Origin: CAUPWF01 sp036656795 | Lineage (GTDB): Bacteria > Bacillota > Clostridia > Lachnospirales > Lachnospiraceae | Length of the DNA: 64,000 nt | NCBI GenBank assembly: GCA_036656795.1 | Contig: JAVXHR010000002.1 | Span: 62,001-126,000 of the forward strand | Direction: 5' to 3' | Shown: piece after piece, positions 27,129 to 35,897 of the stretch | How positions within the stretch are numbered: the first letter of the stretch is position 1 | Layout: every line of letters starts with the position of its first letter | Notes under the pieces: generated by a model | The model's database searches: none | The model's input: only the letters and a program-made list of their open reading frames with translations | Told to the model about the DNA's origin: nothing | Position numbers and translations under genes: made by a program

Positions 27129-28019
27129 TTATTTTTCTCTGCAAATCAATACCTGAATCAATTGTTGCAAATATGGATTTTCATATGGAAGATTATGAAG
27201 TAGCTTAATTGCTTCTTCTGAAATCTGTTGAACTGTTGTCTTAGATTTCTCAAGTCCATCCAGTGTAACAAACGTTGTCTTCTGATTCTTTTGATCACTA
27301 TGAATTGGCTTTCCAAGTACTTCTTCTGTACTAATCTCATCTAAAATATCATCTTGTATCTGAAATGCAATTCCAATATTTGTTGCTATTCTCTCAATAG
27401 TCGATATGTCTTCTTCTGACGCTCCTGCTAAAATCGCCCCTATCATCATCGCGCTTTCTATTAAAGCACTAGTTTTCAATTGATAAATATAAGTCAAAGT
27501 CTCTTTTGAAATCTCATGACCCGCCGATTCAATATCTACTACTTGTCCACCAATCATGCCATATATTCCGGCTTTTTTCCCTAAGATACTTAAAGATTCT
27601 CCAATACGAAGACTTTGTGATGGTTCCATCTCAAATGCCTTCGTTGCAACTTCAAATGCATAATTTAATAATGCATCTCCTGTAAGAATACCAAGTGCCT
27701 CACCATATACAACATGAGTGGTTTTTCTTCCACGTCGATACTCATCATTATCCATAGCCGGTAAATCATCATGCACTAAAGAATATGTGTGAATCATCTC
27801 AATTGCAGCCATAAATGGTTCAATGATATTCGAACTACCACCAAATAACGTATACGTCTCTTGCATCAACATAGGGCGTAAGCGCTTTCCACCAGCCATC
27901 AAACTATAGTCCATCGCCTCCATAATATGTCGTTGCTCATGGACTGCAGTTGGAAGATAACTACGTAATAATTGTTCGATTTTTTCAACTTTTTTTTCTC
28001 TGCATTCATTAAAATTCAT
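27129..28019 (-). CDS. ispA: Polyprenyl synthetase (farnesyl/geranyl diphosphate synthase)
   Basis: 296 residues. Chain-elongating prenyltransferase with the first Asp-rich motif DDLPAMDND and the second DDILD, plus GKRLRPML. A small residue pattern before the first motif fits short-chain products (farnesyl or geranylgeranyl), not proven. The ATG at 28017-28019 has GGAG six bases upstream and is chosen over two in-frame ATGs further upstream. It overlaps xseB by eleven bases. Confidence 0.95.
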   Translation of the reverse strand: MNFNECREKKVEKIEQLLRSYLPTAVHEQRHIMEAMDYSLMAGGKRLRPMLMQETYTLFGGSSNIIEPFMAAIEMIHTYSLVHDDLPAMDNDEYRRGRKTTHVVYGEALGILTGDALLNYAFEVATKAFEMEPSQSLRIGESLSILGKKAGIYGMIGGQVVDIESAGHEISKETLTYIYQLKTSALIESAMMIGAILAGASEEDISTIERIATNIGIAFQIQDDILDEISTEEVLGKPIHSDQKNQKTTFVTLDGLEKSKTTVQQISEEAIKLLHNLPYENPYLQQLIQVLICREK

Positions 28020-28248
28020 GTTGTTCTCCATCTTCATCTAATATAATCATCTTCTTCTCTACCATATCAATCTTCTGATTGCATACTTGTAATAGATCCA
28101 TTCCTTTATGATATAGTTGAAAAGATGTCTCTAGCGATACTTCATCTGATTCTAGCCCTGTAATCACTTCTTCAAGTTGTGAAAACAATGTTTCCAGTGG
28201 AATCTCATTTGTGGTTTGCTCTTCTATTGCCTTAGTTTCCTTTGCCAT
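28009..28248 (-). CDS. xseB: Exodeoxyribonuclease VII small subunit
   Basis: 79 residues, with the family core FSQLEEVITGLESDEVSLETSFQLYHKGMDLLQVC and a helical tail. It joins XseA to degrade single-stranded DNA. It overlaps xseA at its start and ispA at its end, typical of this operon. AAGGAGG precedes the ATG. Confidence 0.95.
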   Translation of the reverse strand: MAKETKAIEEQTTNEIPLETLFSQLEEVITGLESDEVSLETSFQLYHKGMDLLQVCNQKIDMVEKKMIILDEDGEQHEF

Positions 28249-29455
28249 GATATTCCTCCTTGATTATATCTGTTACTTGTGCAATGACTGTTCCATCTGT
28301 TACAAAAATGTTGATAATATCCGCTTTTTCTACCTGCGCTACACTTTTCATCACCAGTTTTGTATCTTGCTTTTGTACATAAGAAAATCCTTGTTGTAAT
28401 TTTGAAATTGGGGATAATCCATTCATTCGTTCCATATAGATTGCAAATCTATGTTTGACTTTTTTTATTTGTTGATTCATTAATATCTGTAATTGTTGTT
28501 CCATATCTACTGCCAATTGTTGTTGCTCTCTCAGCTTGTTTTTAGGGTGGAGATAACCCAATTGCAACTTATATTGTTCCACTCTGCTGCGATTGCGCTG
28601 CGTTTGTTGCAATAGTTTATGTTGTAGTTTTCTTTTATAATCATGCAACTGATTTTCTAACAATGAATATTCATAAGTTGCTAATTCTGCTGCTGCTGAA
28701 GGAGTAGGCGCACGTAAATCTGCTACATAATCTGCAATGGTTGTATCCGTTTCATGTCCAACTGCTGATATAATTGGTATCTTACATTCAAAAATCGCCC
28801 TTGCAACCGGCTCTTCATTGAATGCCCACAAATCCTCCATGGATCCGCCTCCACGTCCTACAATAATAACATCCATTCCTTGATCTTCTAATGTATGAAT
28901 GCCTTTCACGATACTAGCCACCGCACCTTCTCCTTGTACAAGTGCCGGATAAAGTATCAATTGCACATACGGATTTCTACGTGTGGCAATATTCATAATA
29001 TCTCGAATTGCCGCTCCGGTAGGTGCTGTTACAATTCCAATCCTATGTGCAAAATTAGGAATTTCCTTTTTATATTCGGATGCAAACATTCCCATATCTT
29101 CAAGTTCCTGTTTTAATGCCTGAAACTTCTCATATAGAATTCCAGCACCATCTAATAGGATTTCTTTGGCATATAATTGATACTTTCCATCTCGTTCATA
29201 GGTTGTAACACTTCCTAGCACGATTACCTGTTGCCCTTCTCGCATCTGAAAAGAAAGCCCACTTCTTTGCCCTGCAAACATAATGCAGGCAATGGTACCG
29301 GATTCATCCTTTAACGAAAAATAGATATGATTGGAGGTGTGGTATTTACAATTAGAAACTTCACCTTTTACATAAATACGATTCAGCATGAAATCTTGTG
29401 TAAACATATTTTTAATATATCCATTGACCTGTTTTACAGTATATACATTCTTCAT
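28232..29455 (-). CDS. xseA: Exodeoxyribonuclease VII large subunit
   Basis: 407 residues: an N-terminal OB fold (YVKGEVSNCKYH), the catalytic core with APTGAAIRDI, IIVGRGGGSMEDLWAFN and SAVGHETDTTIADYVADLRAPTPSAAAE, and a long coiled-coil C-terminus. It partners with XseB. Start 9 bases downstream of nusB. Confidence 0.97.
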   Translation of the reverse strand: MKNVYTVKQVNGYIKNMFTQDFMLNRIYVKGEVSNCKYHTSNHIYFSLKDESGTIACIMFAGQRSGLSFQMREGQQVIVLGSVTTYERDGKYQLYAKEILLDGAGILYEKFQALKQELEDMGMFASEYKKEIPNFAHRIGIVTAPTGAAIRDIMNIATRRNPYVQLILYPALVQGEGAVASIVKGIHTLEDQGMDVIIVGRGGGSMEDLWAFNEEPVARAIFECKIPIISAVGHETDTTIADYVADLRAPTPSAAAELATYEYSLLENQLHDYKRKLQHKLLQQTQRNRSRVEQYKLQLGYLHPKNKLREQQQLAVDMEQQLQILMNQQIKKVKHRFAIYMERMNGLSPISKLQQGFSYVQKQDTKLVMKSVAQVEKADIINIFVTDGTVIAQVTDIIKEEYHGKGN

Positions 29456-29463
29456 TCTGACTC

Positions 29464-29886
29464 CTAATTGATTAGTTTTGCCAATACACCATTTACAAAA
29501 GAAGGGCCATCATCACTACTGTACTTTTTACTCAATTCAACAGCTTCATTAATAGCGACACCTATTGGTATCGTATCGTCCCAGCGCATCTCATAGACAC
29601 CCAGTCTTAGAATTGTTAAATCCACTTTATTCATACGTCCAGTTGTCCAGCCAGTTGTATATTCATTCAATAGTCCATCTATTTCTTCTAATCTTTCCAT
29701 AACTGCCATATACTTCTCCTGAATATACATCATATCTTCTTCTTTAATTTCTTCTTCATTCTCTTCTTTTTTATTTCTCAAATAGTCAAGATACAAAGAC
29801 ATCTGTTCCGGCATATCGTCTTTGATATTAAATTCTATACGAAATAGCATTTTAAAAATATGTTCTCTAAGTTCTGATCTTCCCAT
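29464..29886 (-). CDS. nusB: Transcription antitermination factor NusB
   Basis: 140 residues, all-helical RNA-binding protein of the rRNA antitermination complex. The N-terminal RSELREHIFKMLFRIEF and C-terminal IPIGVAINEAVELSKKYSSDDGPSFVNGVLAKL are diagnostic. It is the first gene of the nusB-xseA-xseB-ispA-dxs-tlyA-nadK-argR-recN cluster, and a terminator separates it from the Asp23 gene upstream. Confidence 0.97.
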   Translation of the reverse strand: MGRSELREHIFKMLFRIEFNIKDDMPEQMSLYLDYLRNKKEENEEEIKEEDMMYIQEKYMAVMERLEEIDGLLNEYTTGWTTGRMNKVDLTILRLGVYEMRWDDTIPIGVAINEAVELSKKYSSDDGPSFVNGVLAKLIN

Positions 29887-29917
29887 GTTAACTCCTCTCG
29901 GTATTCACTTTTATATA

Positions 29918-29948
29918 TAATAAAAGAGATGTCTATACGACATCCCTT
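29918..29948 (-). terminator. Terminator between the Asp23 gene and nusB
   Basis: The minus strand reads GGGATGTC, a five-base loop, GACATCTC and then TTTTATT, an eight-pair stem with one mismatch. Confidence 0.7.
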
Positions 29949-29989
29949 ATTATACTACATTTGATTCAAATTTGGCAATGAAAATAACC

Positions 29990-30370
29990 TTATTCTTCTG
30001 TTGGCATATCCACTCCGGCTACTCGAATATTTACATCTGCCACAGTAAGACCTGTCATGTTCTCGATTGCAGTCTTCACTTTTTCCTGTACTTTAGATGT
30101 AATGTCCATAATGCTATATCCATATTTGAGGTTCAATGCTAATGCAACTGTGACAACCCCTTCTAGGACATCAACCTTTACACCTTTAGACAAACTCTTC
30201 ATTCCAAGCTTACTAACTAATTCCCTCGTTGCATTTCCGGCCATAGATGCGACACCATCTACTTCCATTGCTGCAAGTCCTGCTATAATTGCAACTACTT
30301 CGTCCGCAATCTGTACTTCACCCAACTCTTCTGCTTGTATTGTATAGTTGTCTTTCACTTCTTTTCCCAT
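29990..30370 (-). CDS. Asp23/Gls24 family protein (AmaP/YqhY-like)
   Basis: 126 residues from the ATG at 30368-30370, which has a GGAGG site; the frame is open further upstream but without a start signal. The domain is recognisable from VQIADEVVAIIAGLAAMEVDGVASMAGN and LNLKYGYSIMDITSKVQEKVKTAIENMTGL. Relatives (YqhY, YloU) are linked to cell envelope or fatty-acid homeostasis. Position just before nusB matches YqhY of other Firmicutes. It has its own promoter and terminator. Confidence 0.93.
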   Translation of the reverse strand: MGKEVKDNYTIQAEELGEVQIADEVVAIIAGLAAMEVDGVASMAGNATRELVSKLGMKSLSKGVKVDVLEGVVTVALALNLKYGYSIMDITSKVQEKVKTAIENMTGLTVADVNIRVAGVDMPTEE

Positions 30371-30407
30371 ATTCACAAACCTCCTATTTGGTCTAATATC
30401 TCTTGTC

Positions 30408-30435
30408 ATTATAACAAATATACATGGATTTGCAA
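30408..30435 (-). promoter_or_regulatory. Promoter of the Asp23 gene
   Basis: TTGCAA (30430-30435), 16 bases, TATAAT (30408-30413) with an extended -10 TG. The -35 box lies in one copy of the 23-base tandem repeat. Confidence 0.65.
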
Positions 30436-30479
30436 ATAGAAACTTTGAGAATGCCCAAATAGAAACTTTAAGAACGTCC
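30433..30479. repeat. 23-base imperfect tandem repeat across the prfC stop codon
   Basis: CAAATAGAAACTTTGAGAAT (first copy 30433-30455) recurs with three to four changes at 30456-30479. One copy includes the prfC stop codon and the last codons; the other feeds the -35 box of the next gene. Confidence 0.6.
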
Positions 30480-32060
30480 GAATTCTGACAGTTCCAATCC
30501 CTCATTTCGTTCTACTGTCATACGTATACTCCAACTATTTACAAATAGCAATAAAGGATTTCCCTTCAAATCCTTTATTTTTCTCATGTCCGATGTACCA
30601 ACAATCTTATCTAGATTGACATCTTCGTTTTCAATCCATCGAATATGTGCGTACGGAAGCGTATCCATCCGAATCTCTACATTATATTCATTTTCCAAAC
30701 GGTACTTTAAAACTTCAAATTGAAGCACTCCAACTACACCAACTATAATCTCTTCCATTCCGGTATTATATTCTTGGAATATCTGAATGGCTCCTTCTTG
30801 TGCAATTTGATTAATTCCTTTAATAAATTGTTTCCGTTTCATGGTATCCACTTGACGTACTCTTGCAAAATGTTCGGGTGCAAATGTAGGAATTCCCTCA
30901 TATTCAAATCGATCATTGGCTGTGGTAAGTGTATCTCCTATTGAAAAAATACCTGGATCAAAGACTCCGATAATATCCCCACCATAAGCTTCTTCTATCA
31001 TCTTACGTTCACTTGCCATGATTTGTTGGGGTTGTGATAACCGCACTTTTTTATTCCCCTGGATATGATAGACCTCCATACCCGCTTCAAACTTTCCGGA
31101 ACAAATTCTCATAAATGCAATTCGATCACGATGGGCTTTATTCATATTGGCTTGAATCTTAAACACAAAAGCTGAAAACTCATTTTCAATCATAGGGTCC
31201 ACTTCCCCTTTGTCAGAATTCCTTGGAAGTGGTGACGATGTCATATTCAGAAAATGTTGTAAAAAAGTTTCGACACCAAAATTAGTCAACGCAGAACCGA
31301 AAAATACAGGAGATAGATTTCCTTGGCTAACCAATTCTTGATCAAATTCGGCGCTTGCACCATCTAATAATTCGATTTCATTCTCCAATTGTTCCCGTAC
31401 ATCTTCTGAAATCAATTGTGTCACCATCGGGTCTTGCAATGAAACTTTGCTTACTTCTCCGGTCATCGTTCCTTTCTGAGTATCAGAAAAAAGTTCTATT
31501 TCACAATTTGCTCTATCGTATACACCTTTAAATGCCTTTCCTGAACCTATGGGCCAATTGACTGGACAGGTTGCAATTCCCAGTTCTTTTTCAATATCAT
31601 CTAGTAATTCAAATGTATCCCTTGCTTCACGATCCATCTTATTAATAAATGTGAAGATTGGAATATGACGCATCACACATACTTTGAACAATTTTCTTGT
31701 CTGCGCCTCTACCCCCTTTGACGCATCAATAACCATTACTGCTGAGTCTGCCGCCATTAATGTGCGATAGGTATCCTCAGAAAAATCTTGATGTCCGGGT
31801 GTATCTAAGATATTAATGCAGTATCCTTCATAATTAAACTGCAATACAGAAGAGGTAACCGAGATTCCTCTTTCCTTTTCAATTTCCATCCAATCAGAGA
31901 CTGCATGTTTTGCTGTTGCTTTTCCTTTAACCGAACCTGCTTGATTAATTGCACCACCATATAATAAAAACTTTTCCGTTAATGTTGTCTTTCCCGCATC
32001 GGGATGAGATATAATAGCAAATGTGCGTCGTTTCTTTATTTCATCAGTAATCTTTGACAT
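30468..32060 (-). CDS. prfC: Peptide chain release factor 3
   Basis: 530 residues. GTPase that recycles RF1/RF2 from the ribosome. It has a G1 loop DAGKTTLTE, the switch II stretch DTPGHQDFSEDTYRTL and the NKMDRE guanine motif; the EF-G-like domain set is complete. GGAG precedes the ATG. It lies between the spoIIIA operon and the Asp23 gene. A hairpin without a T-run lies upstream at about 32110-32140. The last nine residues are encoded inside a tandem repeat. Confidence 0.96.
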   Translation of the reverse strand: MSKITDEIKKRRTFAIISHPDAGKTTLTEKFLLYGGAINQAGSVKGKATAKHAVSDWMEIEKERGISVTSSVLQFNYEGYCINILDTPGHQDFSEDTYRTLMAADSAVMVIDASKGVEAQTRKLFKVCVMRHIPIFTFINKMDREARDTFELLDDIEKELGIATCPVNWPIGSGKAFKGVYDRANCEIELFSDTQKGTMTGEVSKVSLQDPMVTQLISEDVREQLENEIELLDGASAEFDQELVSQGNLSPVFFGSALTNFGVETFLQHFLNMTSSPLPRNSDKGEVDPMIENEFSAFVFKIQANMNKAHRDRIAFMRICSGKFEAGMEVYHIQGNKKVRLSQPQQIMASERKMIEEAYGGDIIGVFDPGIFSIGDTLTTANDRFEYEGIPTFAPEHFARVRQVDTMKRKQFIKGINQIAQEGAIQIFQEYNTGMEEIIVGVVGVLQFEVLKYRLENEYNVEIRMDTLPYAHIRWIENEDVNLDKIVGTSDMRKIKDLKGNPLLLFVNSWSIRMTVERNEGLELSEFGRS

Positions 32061-32168
32061 ATAATTCTCCTACCTAATATTATTCCGGATAAGTTTATAC
32101 ACATTACTAACTTATCTATGATTCTTAGATAGTCTAACACAATTTTACCAAACTTCGCAATTATTTTC

Positions 32169-32786
32169 TTAACGAATTGGAGTAATTACAATATTTTCCG
32201 GAGCTATTTCTGTTTTCCTATGTACGACATCTTCTATCTGTGCCCGGTTTGCATCTGTAAGTTCATCATTTTTTACAACCACATCTGCCGAATCAGCAGT
32301 AAGACTTACCACCACCTCTTGAAAACCTTTGGAAGATAATAATGTCTCCACTGCTACTTCCTTCTCTGCTAAATCTGTAATTCCTATCATCTGCTTAATG
32401 GCTTCTTCTTTTTTATCTTCACTAATATTTTTATTATCTACAATCTTCATTAATGTCTCTTTATTTTTTGCTCGAACTTGCTCTCTTGTAACTTTTGCTT
32501 CTGCAACAACGCCACTGGCTTGCGCATTGGTAAGTACTGCTTCACCGGGAGTTCCCTCAACTGTTCCCTCTGTTGTATCACCATCTTGACTTTTGATATC
32601 TCCTGCTGTTTGAGCAATATCTTCATCTGATATATCCAACAATTCCTTATTCACAAGATCACTATTTGCTGTCTTTGTATCCTTATCGCCAAATAGTTTA
32701 CCCGAATAGTTGAGATATCCCGCAACCGCTATCATTACTGCAAGCGATGCTATTATCATTTGATTTTTTTTAAATAATCGTTTCAT
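32169..32786 (-). CDS. spoIIIAH: Stage III sporulation protein AH
   Basis: 205 residues: a membrane anchor at about 10-26 followed by an extracellular domain with a C-terminal ring-building fold (LSSKGFQEVVVSLTADSADVVVKNDELTDANRAQIEDVV). In Bacillus, SpoIIIAH of the mother cell binds SpoIIQ of the forespore to form the feeding-tube channel. The last gene of spoIIIA. AGGAGG precedes the ATG. Confidence 0.93.
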   Translation of the reverse strand: MKRLFKKNQMIIASLAVMIAVAGYLNYSGKLFGDKDTKTANSDLVNKELLDISDEDIAQTAGDIKSQDGDTTEGTVEGTPGEAVLTNAQASGVVAEAKVTREQVRAKNKETLMKIVDNKNISEDKKEEAIKQMIGITDLAEKEVAVETLLSSKGFQEVVVSLTADSADVVVKNDELTDANRAQIEDVVHRKTEIAPENIVITPIR

Positions 32787-32797
32787 ATCTAATCCTC

Positions 32798-33301
32798 CTA
32801 TGATTGTTTATTTTTTTTCATTATTTTAATCTTATGTGTGTCTACATCAAATAATGCTTGAACCGCTTCCGTTATCTCTTGAATAACAATTGGGTTATCT
32901 CCTCCATCTGCGACAACTAATACGCCCTCTATTTCCGGGCTGATTTCTTTACTGATATATGGTGTCTGGCTATTTTGTTCTGTGCTATCATATACTGTTG
33001 TCTCTCTGGTGGATTCTTTACTTTCTTCTCTGTCTTTTTCTATGATTTTTTCTGTAGAAGACTTTAATGTTATCATCACTTGTAATGTTCCTACTCCTTG
33101 AACTTCTCCTAATCGTTTTGCTAATCGTTTTTCCAACGACAAAAGATAAGTTTCATTTGAATTAGATTGTGATAGCTCTGAATCTTTTATTTCTTCCACG
33201 TGATGATTTGGTTTCGATTGTGGCAAAGCAATCACAACTAAAAGAATCCCACATAACAATACAAGCAATAATTGTTTCTTTTTTTTCCATAGATTATTCA
33301 T
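32798..33301 (-). CDS. spoIIIAG: Stage III sporulation protein AG
   Basis: 167 residues, shorter than the about 229 of Bacillus. An N-terminal membrane segment (LLLVLLCGILLVVIALP) is followed by LSLEKRLAKRLGEVQGVGTLQVMITLKSS and IEGVLVVADGGDNPIVIQEITEAVQALFDV, the ring-forming domain of the secretion-like channel. It overlaps spoIIIAF by eight bases. Confidence 0.92.
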   Translation of the reverse strand: MNNLWKKKKQLLLVLLCGILLVVIALPQSKPNHHVEEIKDSELSQSNSNETYLLSLEKRLAKRLGEVQGVGTLQVMITLKSSTEKIIEKDREESKESTRETTVYDSTEQNSQTPYISKEISPEIEGVLVVADGGDNPIVIQEITEAVQALFDVDTHKIKIMKKNKQS

Positions 33302-33572
33302 GGACTACCTCAACCTCCTCTAGATATTGTGTAGCTTCTTCTATTTCTCTTATTTCTTGAAGATAAGTGGCATTTTTATATATATTTTTAAAATTCTGCT
33401 CCAATCCAAATATTTTTAAAATAGGAGTTACTAATAATACAACCAATAATAAGCCTGTAAAAAATCTCACATATCGTTTATAAGTAGACTGTGGAATTAA
33501 TTGTATGATTGCAGTTGTAATAATCATATAAAATGCAAGATTTTGGATCCATTCATAGATATAATCAAACAT
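33294..33572 (-). CDS. spoIIIAF: Stage III sporulation protein AF, shortened
   Basis: 92 residues. The two N-terminal membrane segments (IITTAIIQLIP and FTGLLLVVLLVTPILKIF) match SpoIIIAF, but the soluble C-terminal ring-building domain of the about 206-residue Bacillus protein is missing. The stop lies inside the start of spoIIIAG, leaving no room for a hidden continuation. AGGAGG precedes the ATG. It may be a real lineage-specific short form or the product of a deletion. Confidence 0.8.
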   Translation of the reverse strand: MFDYIYEWIQNLAFYMIITTAIIQLIPQSTYKRYVRFFTGLLLVVLLVTPILKIFGLEQNFKNIYKNATYLQEIREIEEATQYLEEVEVVHE

Positions 33573-33584
33573 TCCATTCCTCCT

Positions 33585-34748
33585 CTACGTTGTCGTCGCT
33601 GTGACAACAGCAATCGTAATCAAAAACAGGACGCCCACTGTAAAGATTACGCGCATCAGAAGTTGACACCCTTCTCCAATACTACTGATGCAGCCAACAA
33701 TTCTATTGTCTGATATAGGTTGTACCACCGCTGCTATTAATTTATACATTAATGTCATCATTCCAATCTGAATCAAAGGTATCACACAGATTCCCACACA
33801 GATAATTGCTCCTGTCACTCCTATCCCATTCTTTACTAGTACTGTTGTTCCAAGTACCACCTCTGTTACACCTCCAATAGCATCCCCCACACCTGGAATT
33901 GCCTCTGCGCCACGTGTAATGGCGCTTCTTTTGATGGAATCTATGACTGGGCTAATCAGTCCTTGTATGACATTAAGTCCCACAACACAGGCAAGCAATG
34001 TCTTTAATGTCCATGTACAAATTATATGAATTAATTCTGCTAATTTAGACAAATATTCTTCTTGAGTAAGATGATTCAAGACTTTTACCATCAGATACAC
34101 ATGAATAAATGGTAATAAAAAATTAAGAATAAGTATTTCTATTAAATAGATTAAAAACAACACCATATTATAGAACACAATAGACGTAGTGCTTCCCGCG
34201 GCAATTGCCACAGCCAAAAAATATGCAGGTCCAAGTGCTCGCATAAAATCGCTCAGATAAGTAATACGTTCTGTAACACTTACAATCAAAACTCGAAATG
34301 AATCCAAACATAACGTAATCATCAATAGATAAAGAATATAAAAACTAATTTCTGAAACTTGTTGATTATGAAAGACTTTAGAGAAATTAGTAAATACAGC
34401 CGCAACAATTGCAATAAGAAGGATATGTACCATATTACTTTTATTATAGCGAAATTCATACGAAAGTTGATCGGATACCAATTGTTGTATCAGTTGAAAA
34501 GAACAAGCCATATCACCTTTTAAAATTGCCTGTACCGTTTCTCCAAATTTTAGTTTTTCTTCTGGAAATATTCCTTTTAATGTTTGATCTATTCTCTGAA
34601 AATCCATCTGATTCATTAATTTTTCTTCTAATTCTTCTTGACTAATCTCTTTCTCTTTTGATATCTCTGATGCATAAACAGATAACTGCATAAGAAAGAG
34701 CATACCTATCAATAATAGAAAGAACAACATTGCACTTTGTTTTTTCAT
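33585..34748 (-). CDS. spoIIIAE: Stage III sporulation protein AE
   Basis: 387 residues. A signal-like N-terminus and a series of hydrophobic helices; the conserved stretch SPVIDSIKRSAITRGAEAIPGVGDAIGGVTEVVLGTTVLVKNGIG marks the family, the likely polytopic export-gate component. The ATG at 34746-34748 with GAGG is chosen over one four codons upstream. The longest of the spoIIIA membrane proteins. Confidence 0.95.
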   Translation of the reverse strand: MKKQSAMLFFLLLIGMLFLMQLSVYASEISKEKEISQEELEEKLMNQMDFQRIDQTLKGIFPEEKLKFGETVQAILKGDMACSFQLIQQLVSDQLSYEFRYNKSNMVHILLIAIVAAVFTNFSKVFHNQQVSEISFYILYLLMITLCLDSFRVLIVSVTERITYLSDFMRALGPAYFLAVAIAAGSTTSIVFYNMVLFLIYLIEILILNFLLPFIHVYLMVKVLNHLTQEEYLSKLAELIHIICTWTLKTLLACVVGLNVIQGLISPVIDSIKRSAITRGAEAIPGVGDAIGGVTEVVLGTTVLVKNGIGVTGAIICVGICVIPLIQIGMMTLMYKLIAAVVQPISDNRIVGCISSIGEGCQLLMRVIFTVGVLFLITIAVVTATTT

Positions 34749-34768
34749 GTTTGTCCTCATTTTCCATA

Positions 34769-35155
34769 TTAAGATAAAAAACTTTTAATAGTCTGTAAAA
34801 GCGCTAATAATATGGGCATACTAAGTGCTAGAATTGCTAATTTACTGAATACCTCAACCTGCACCGCAATAGATTGATACCCTGCATCTTTGCAGATTCC
34901 CGAAGAAAATTCTGCAACATATGTAATTCCCAACATCTTAATCATCGTTCCCATATATTCATTGTCAAGGCTAATATAACTGCATATATCTCGAAGTGCA
35001 TCTACGATTATCCCCAGCCGGTCTAAAATACTAAAAAAAATAAGGATACTAATTCCCACTGTAAGATAAATCCCATATTCCGGTCTTCCGTCTTTAAATT
35101 GAATCGCAATCAGTGTGCCAATCACTCCTATAATTGCTACTTGAATCATACTCAT
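34769..35155 (-). CDS. spoIIIAD: Stage III sporulation protein AD
   Basis: 128 residues from the ATG at 35153-35155 (GGGAG upstream); the upstream open frame lacks a start signal. Several hydrophobic helices, with ILDRLGIIVDALRDI and the KMLGITYVAEFSSGICKDAGYQSIA stretch conserved in the family. Length equals the Bacillus protein within a few residues. Confidence 0.94.
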   Translation of the reverse strand: MSMIQVAIIGVIGTLIAIQFKDGRPEYGIYLTVGISILIFFSILDRLGIIVDALRDICSYISLDNEYMGTMIKMLGITYVAEFSSGICKDAGYQSIAVQVEVFSKLAILALSMPILLALLQTIKSFLS

Positions 35156-35168
35156 ATAACTTCGCTCC

Positions 35169-35363
35169 CTATAATGAAAATAAACGCTTAATGGATTCAA
35201 ATAATTCATAGATATATGGAATAATCCAAAATAAAACAAGTAATAACCCAGCAAGACTTGTTAAAAAAGCTTGTTCCTCACGTTCACTATGTTTTAAGAC
35301 TTGGCTTAGTATTGAAACTAAGATTCCCACAGCCGCAATTTTAAATATTAGATTTACACTCAT
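35169..35363 (-). CDS. spoIIIAC: Stage III sporulation protein AC
   Basis: 64 residues with two membrane helices and the conserved KIAAVGILVSILSQVLKHSEREEQA segment. The small partner of SpoIIIAD. CGGAGG precedes the ATG. Confidence 0.94.
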   Translation of the reverse strand: MSVNLIFKIAAVGILVSILSQVLKHSEREEQAFLTSLAGLLLVLFWIIPYIYELFESIKRLFSL

Positions 35364-35375
35364 CTATCCTCCGAT

Positions 35376-35897
35376 CTATATCAAGACAACAGCGATAAAT
35401 ATACCGCTCATTATTCCCAAGCATCTACATAGTCTTTTTTTTGTTGTCAATCCTTCTCTTGTATGTTCAATTTCATGTTCTAATTGTTGAATATATAAAT
35501 CAATGGTTGCTAATTGCATTTTTTCATCTAAATATCCCATGTTTTGCCCTAATTTTTTTAGTTGTTCCAGATCTGTCAATTGCAATTTTGTATCTATAAG
35601 ATGGGTTTCAATGGAAGATTCCCATAACTGTAGAAATGATGCCCCCATTCTCCATTCCAATCCATCAGCTAACTCTTTTAGCCATGTAGAATAAGGCTCT
35701 CTCAGACGTATTCCAATATGTCGAAAAGCTTCCTGTAATGGGACTTTTGTATATTGTATCTCTCCACGCAACATCTGTATAATTTGTTTCAGATATTGTA
35801 ATGCATCCATATGTTTTTGATAATCTCGACTTAGCAATTGTCCATATCCTGTTGTAGCAGCTACAATCATAATGCAGCCTATTATCTTTACATACAT
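35376..35897 (-). CDS. spoIIIAB: Stage III sporulation protein AB
   Basis: 173 residues, an N-terminal membrane segment, a helical domain (LQYLKQIIQMLRGEIQYTKVPLQEAF) and a C-terminal membrane segment (CLGIMSGIFIAVVLI). The fold resembles type II secretion F-like helices and probably docks the ATPase SpoIIIAA to the membrane. It overlaps spoIIIAA by ten bases. Confidence 0.94.
   Translation of the reverse strand: MYVKIIGCIMIVAATTGYGQLLSRDYQKHMDALQYLKQIIQMLRGEIQYTKVPLQEAFRHIGIRLREPYSTWLKELADGLEWRMGASFLQLWESSIETHLIDTKLQLTDLEQLKKLGQNMGYLDEKMQLATIDLYIQQLEHEIEHTREGLTTKKRLCRCLGIMSGIFIAVVLI

Noticed and set aside
32090..32168. Terminator after spoIIIAH
   Set aside because: A hairpin can form around 32110-32140, but it has no T-run and imperfect arms, so it was not called.
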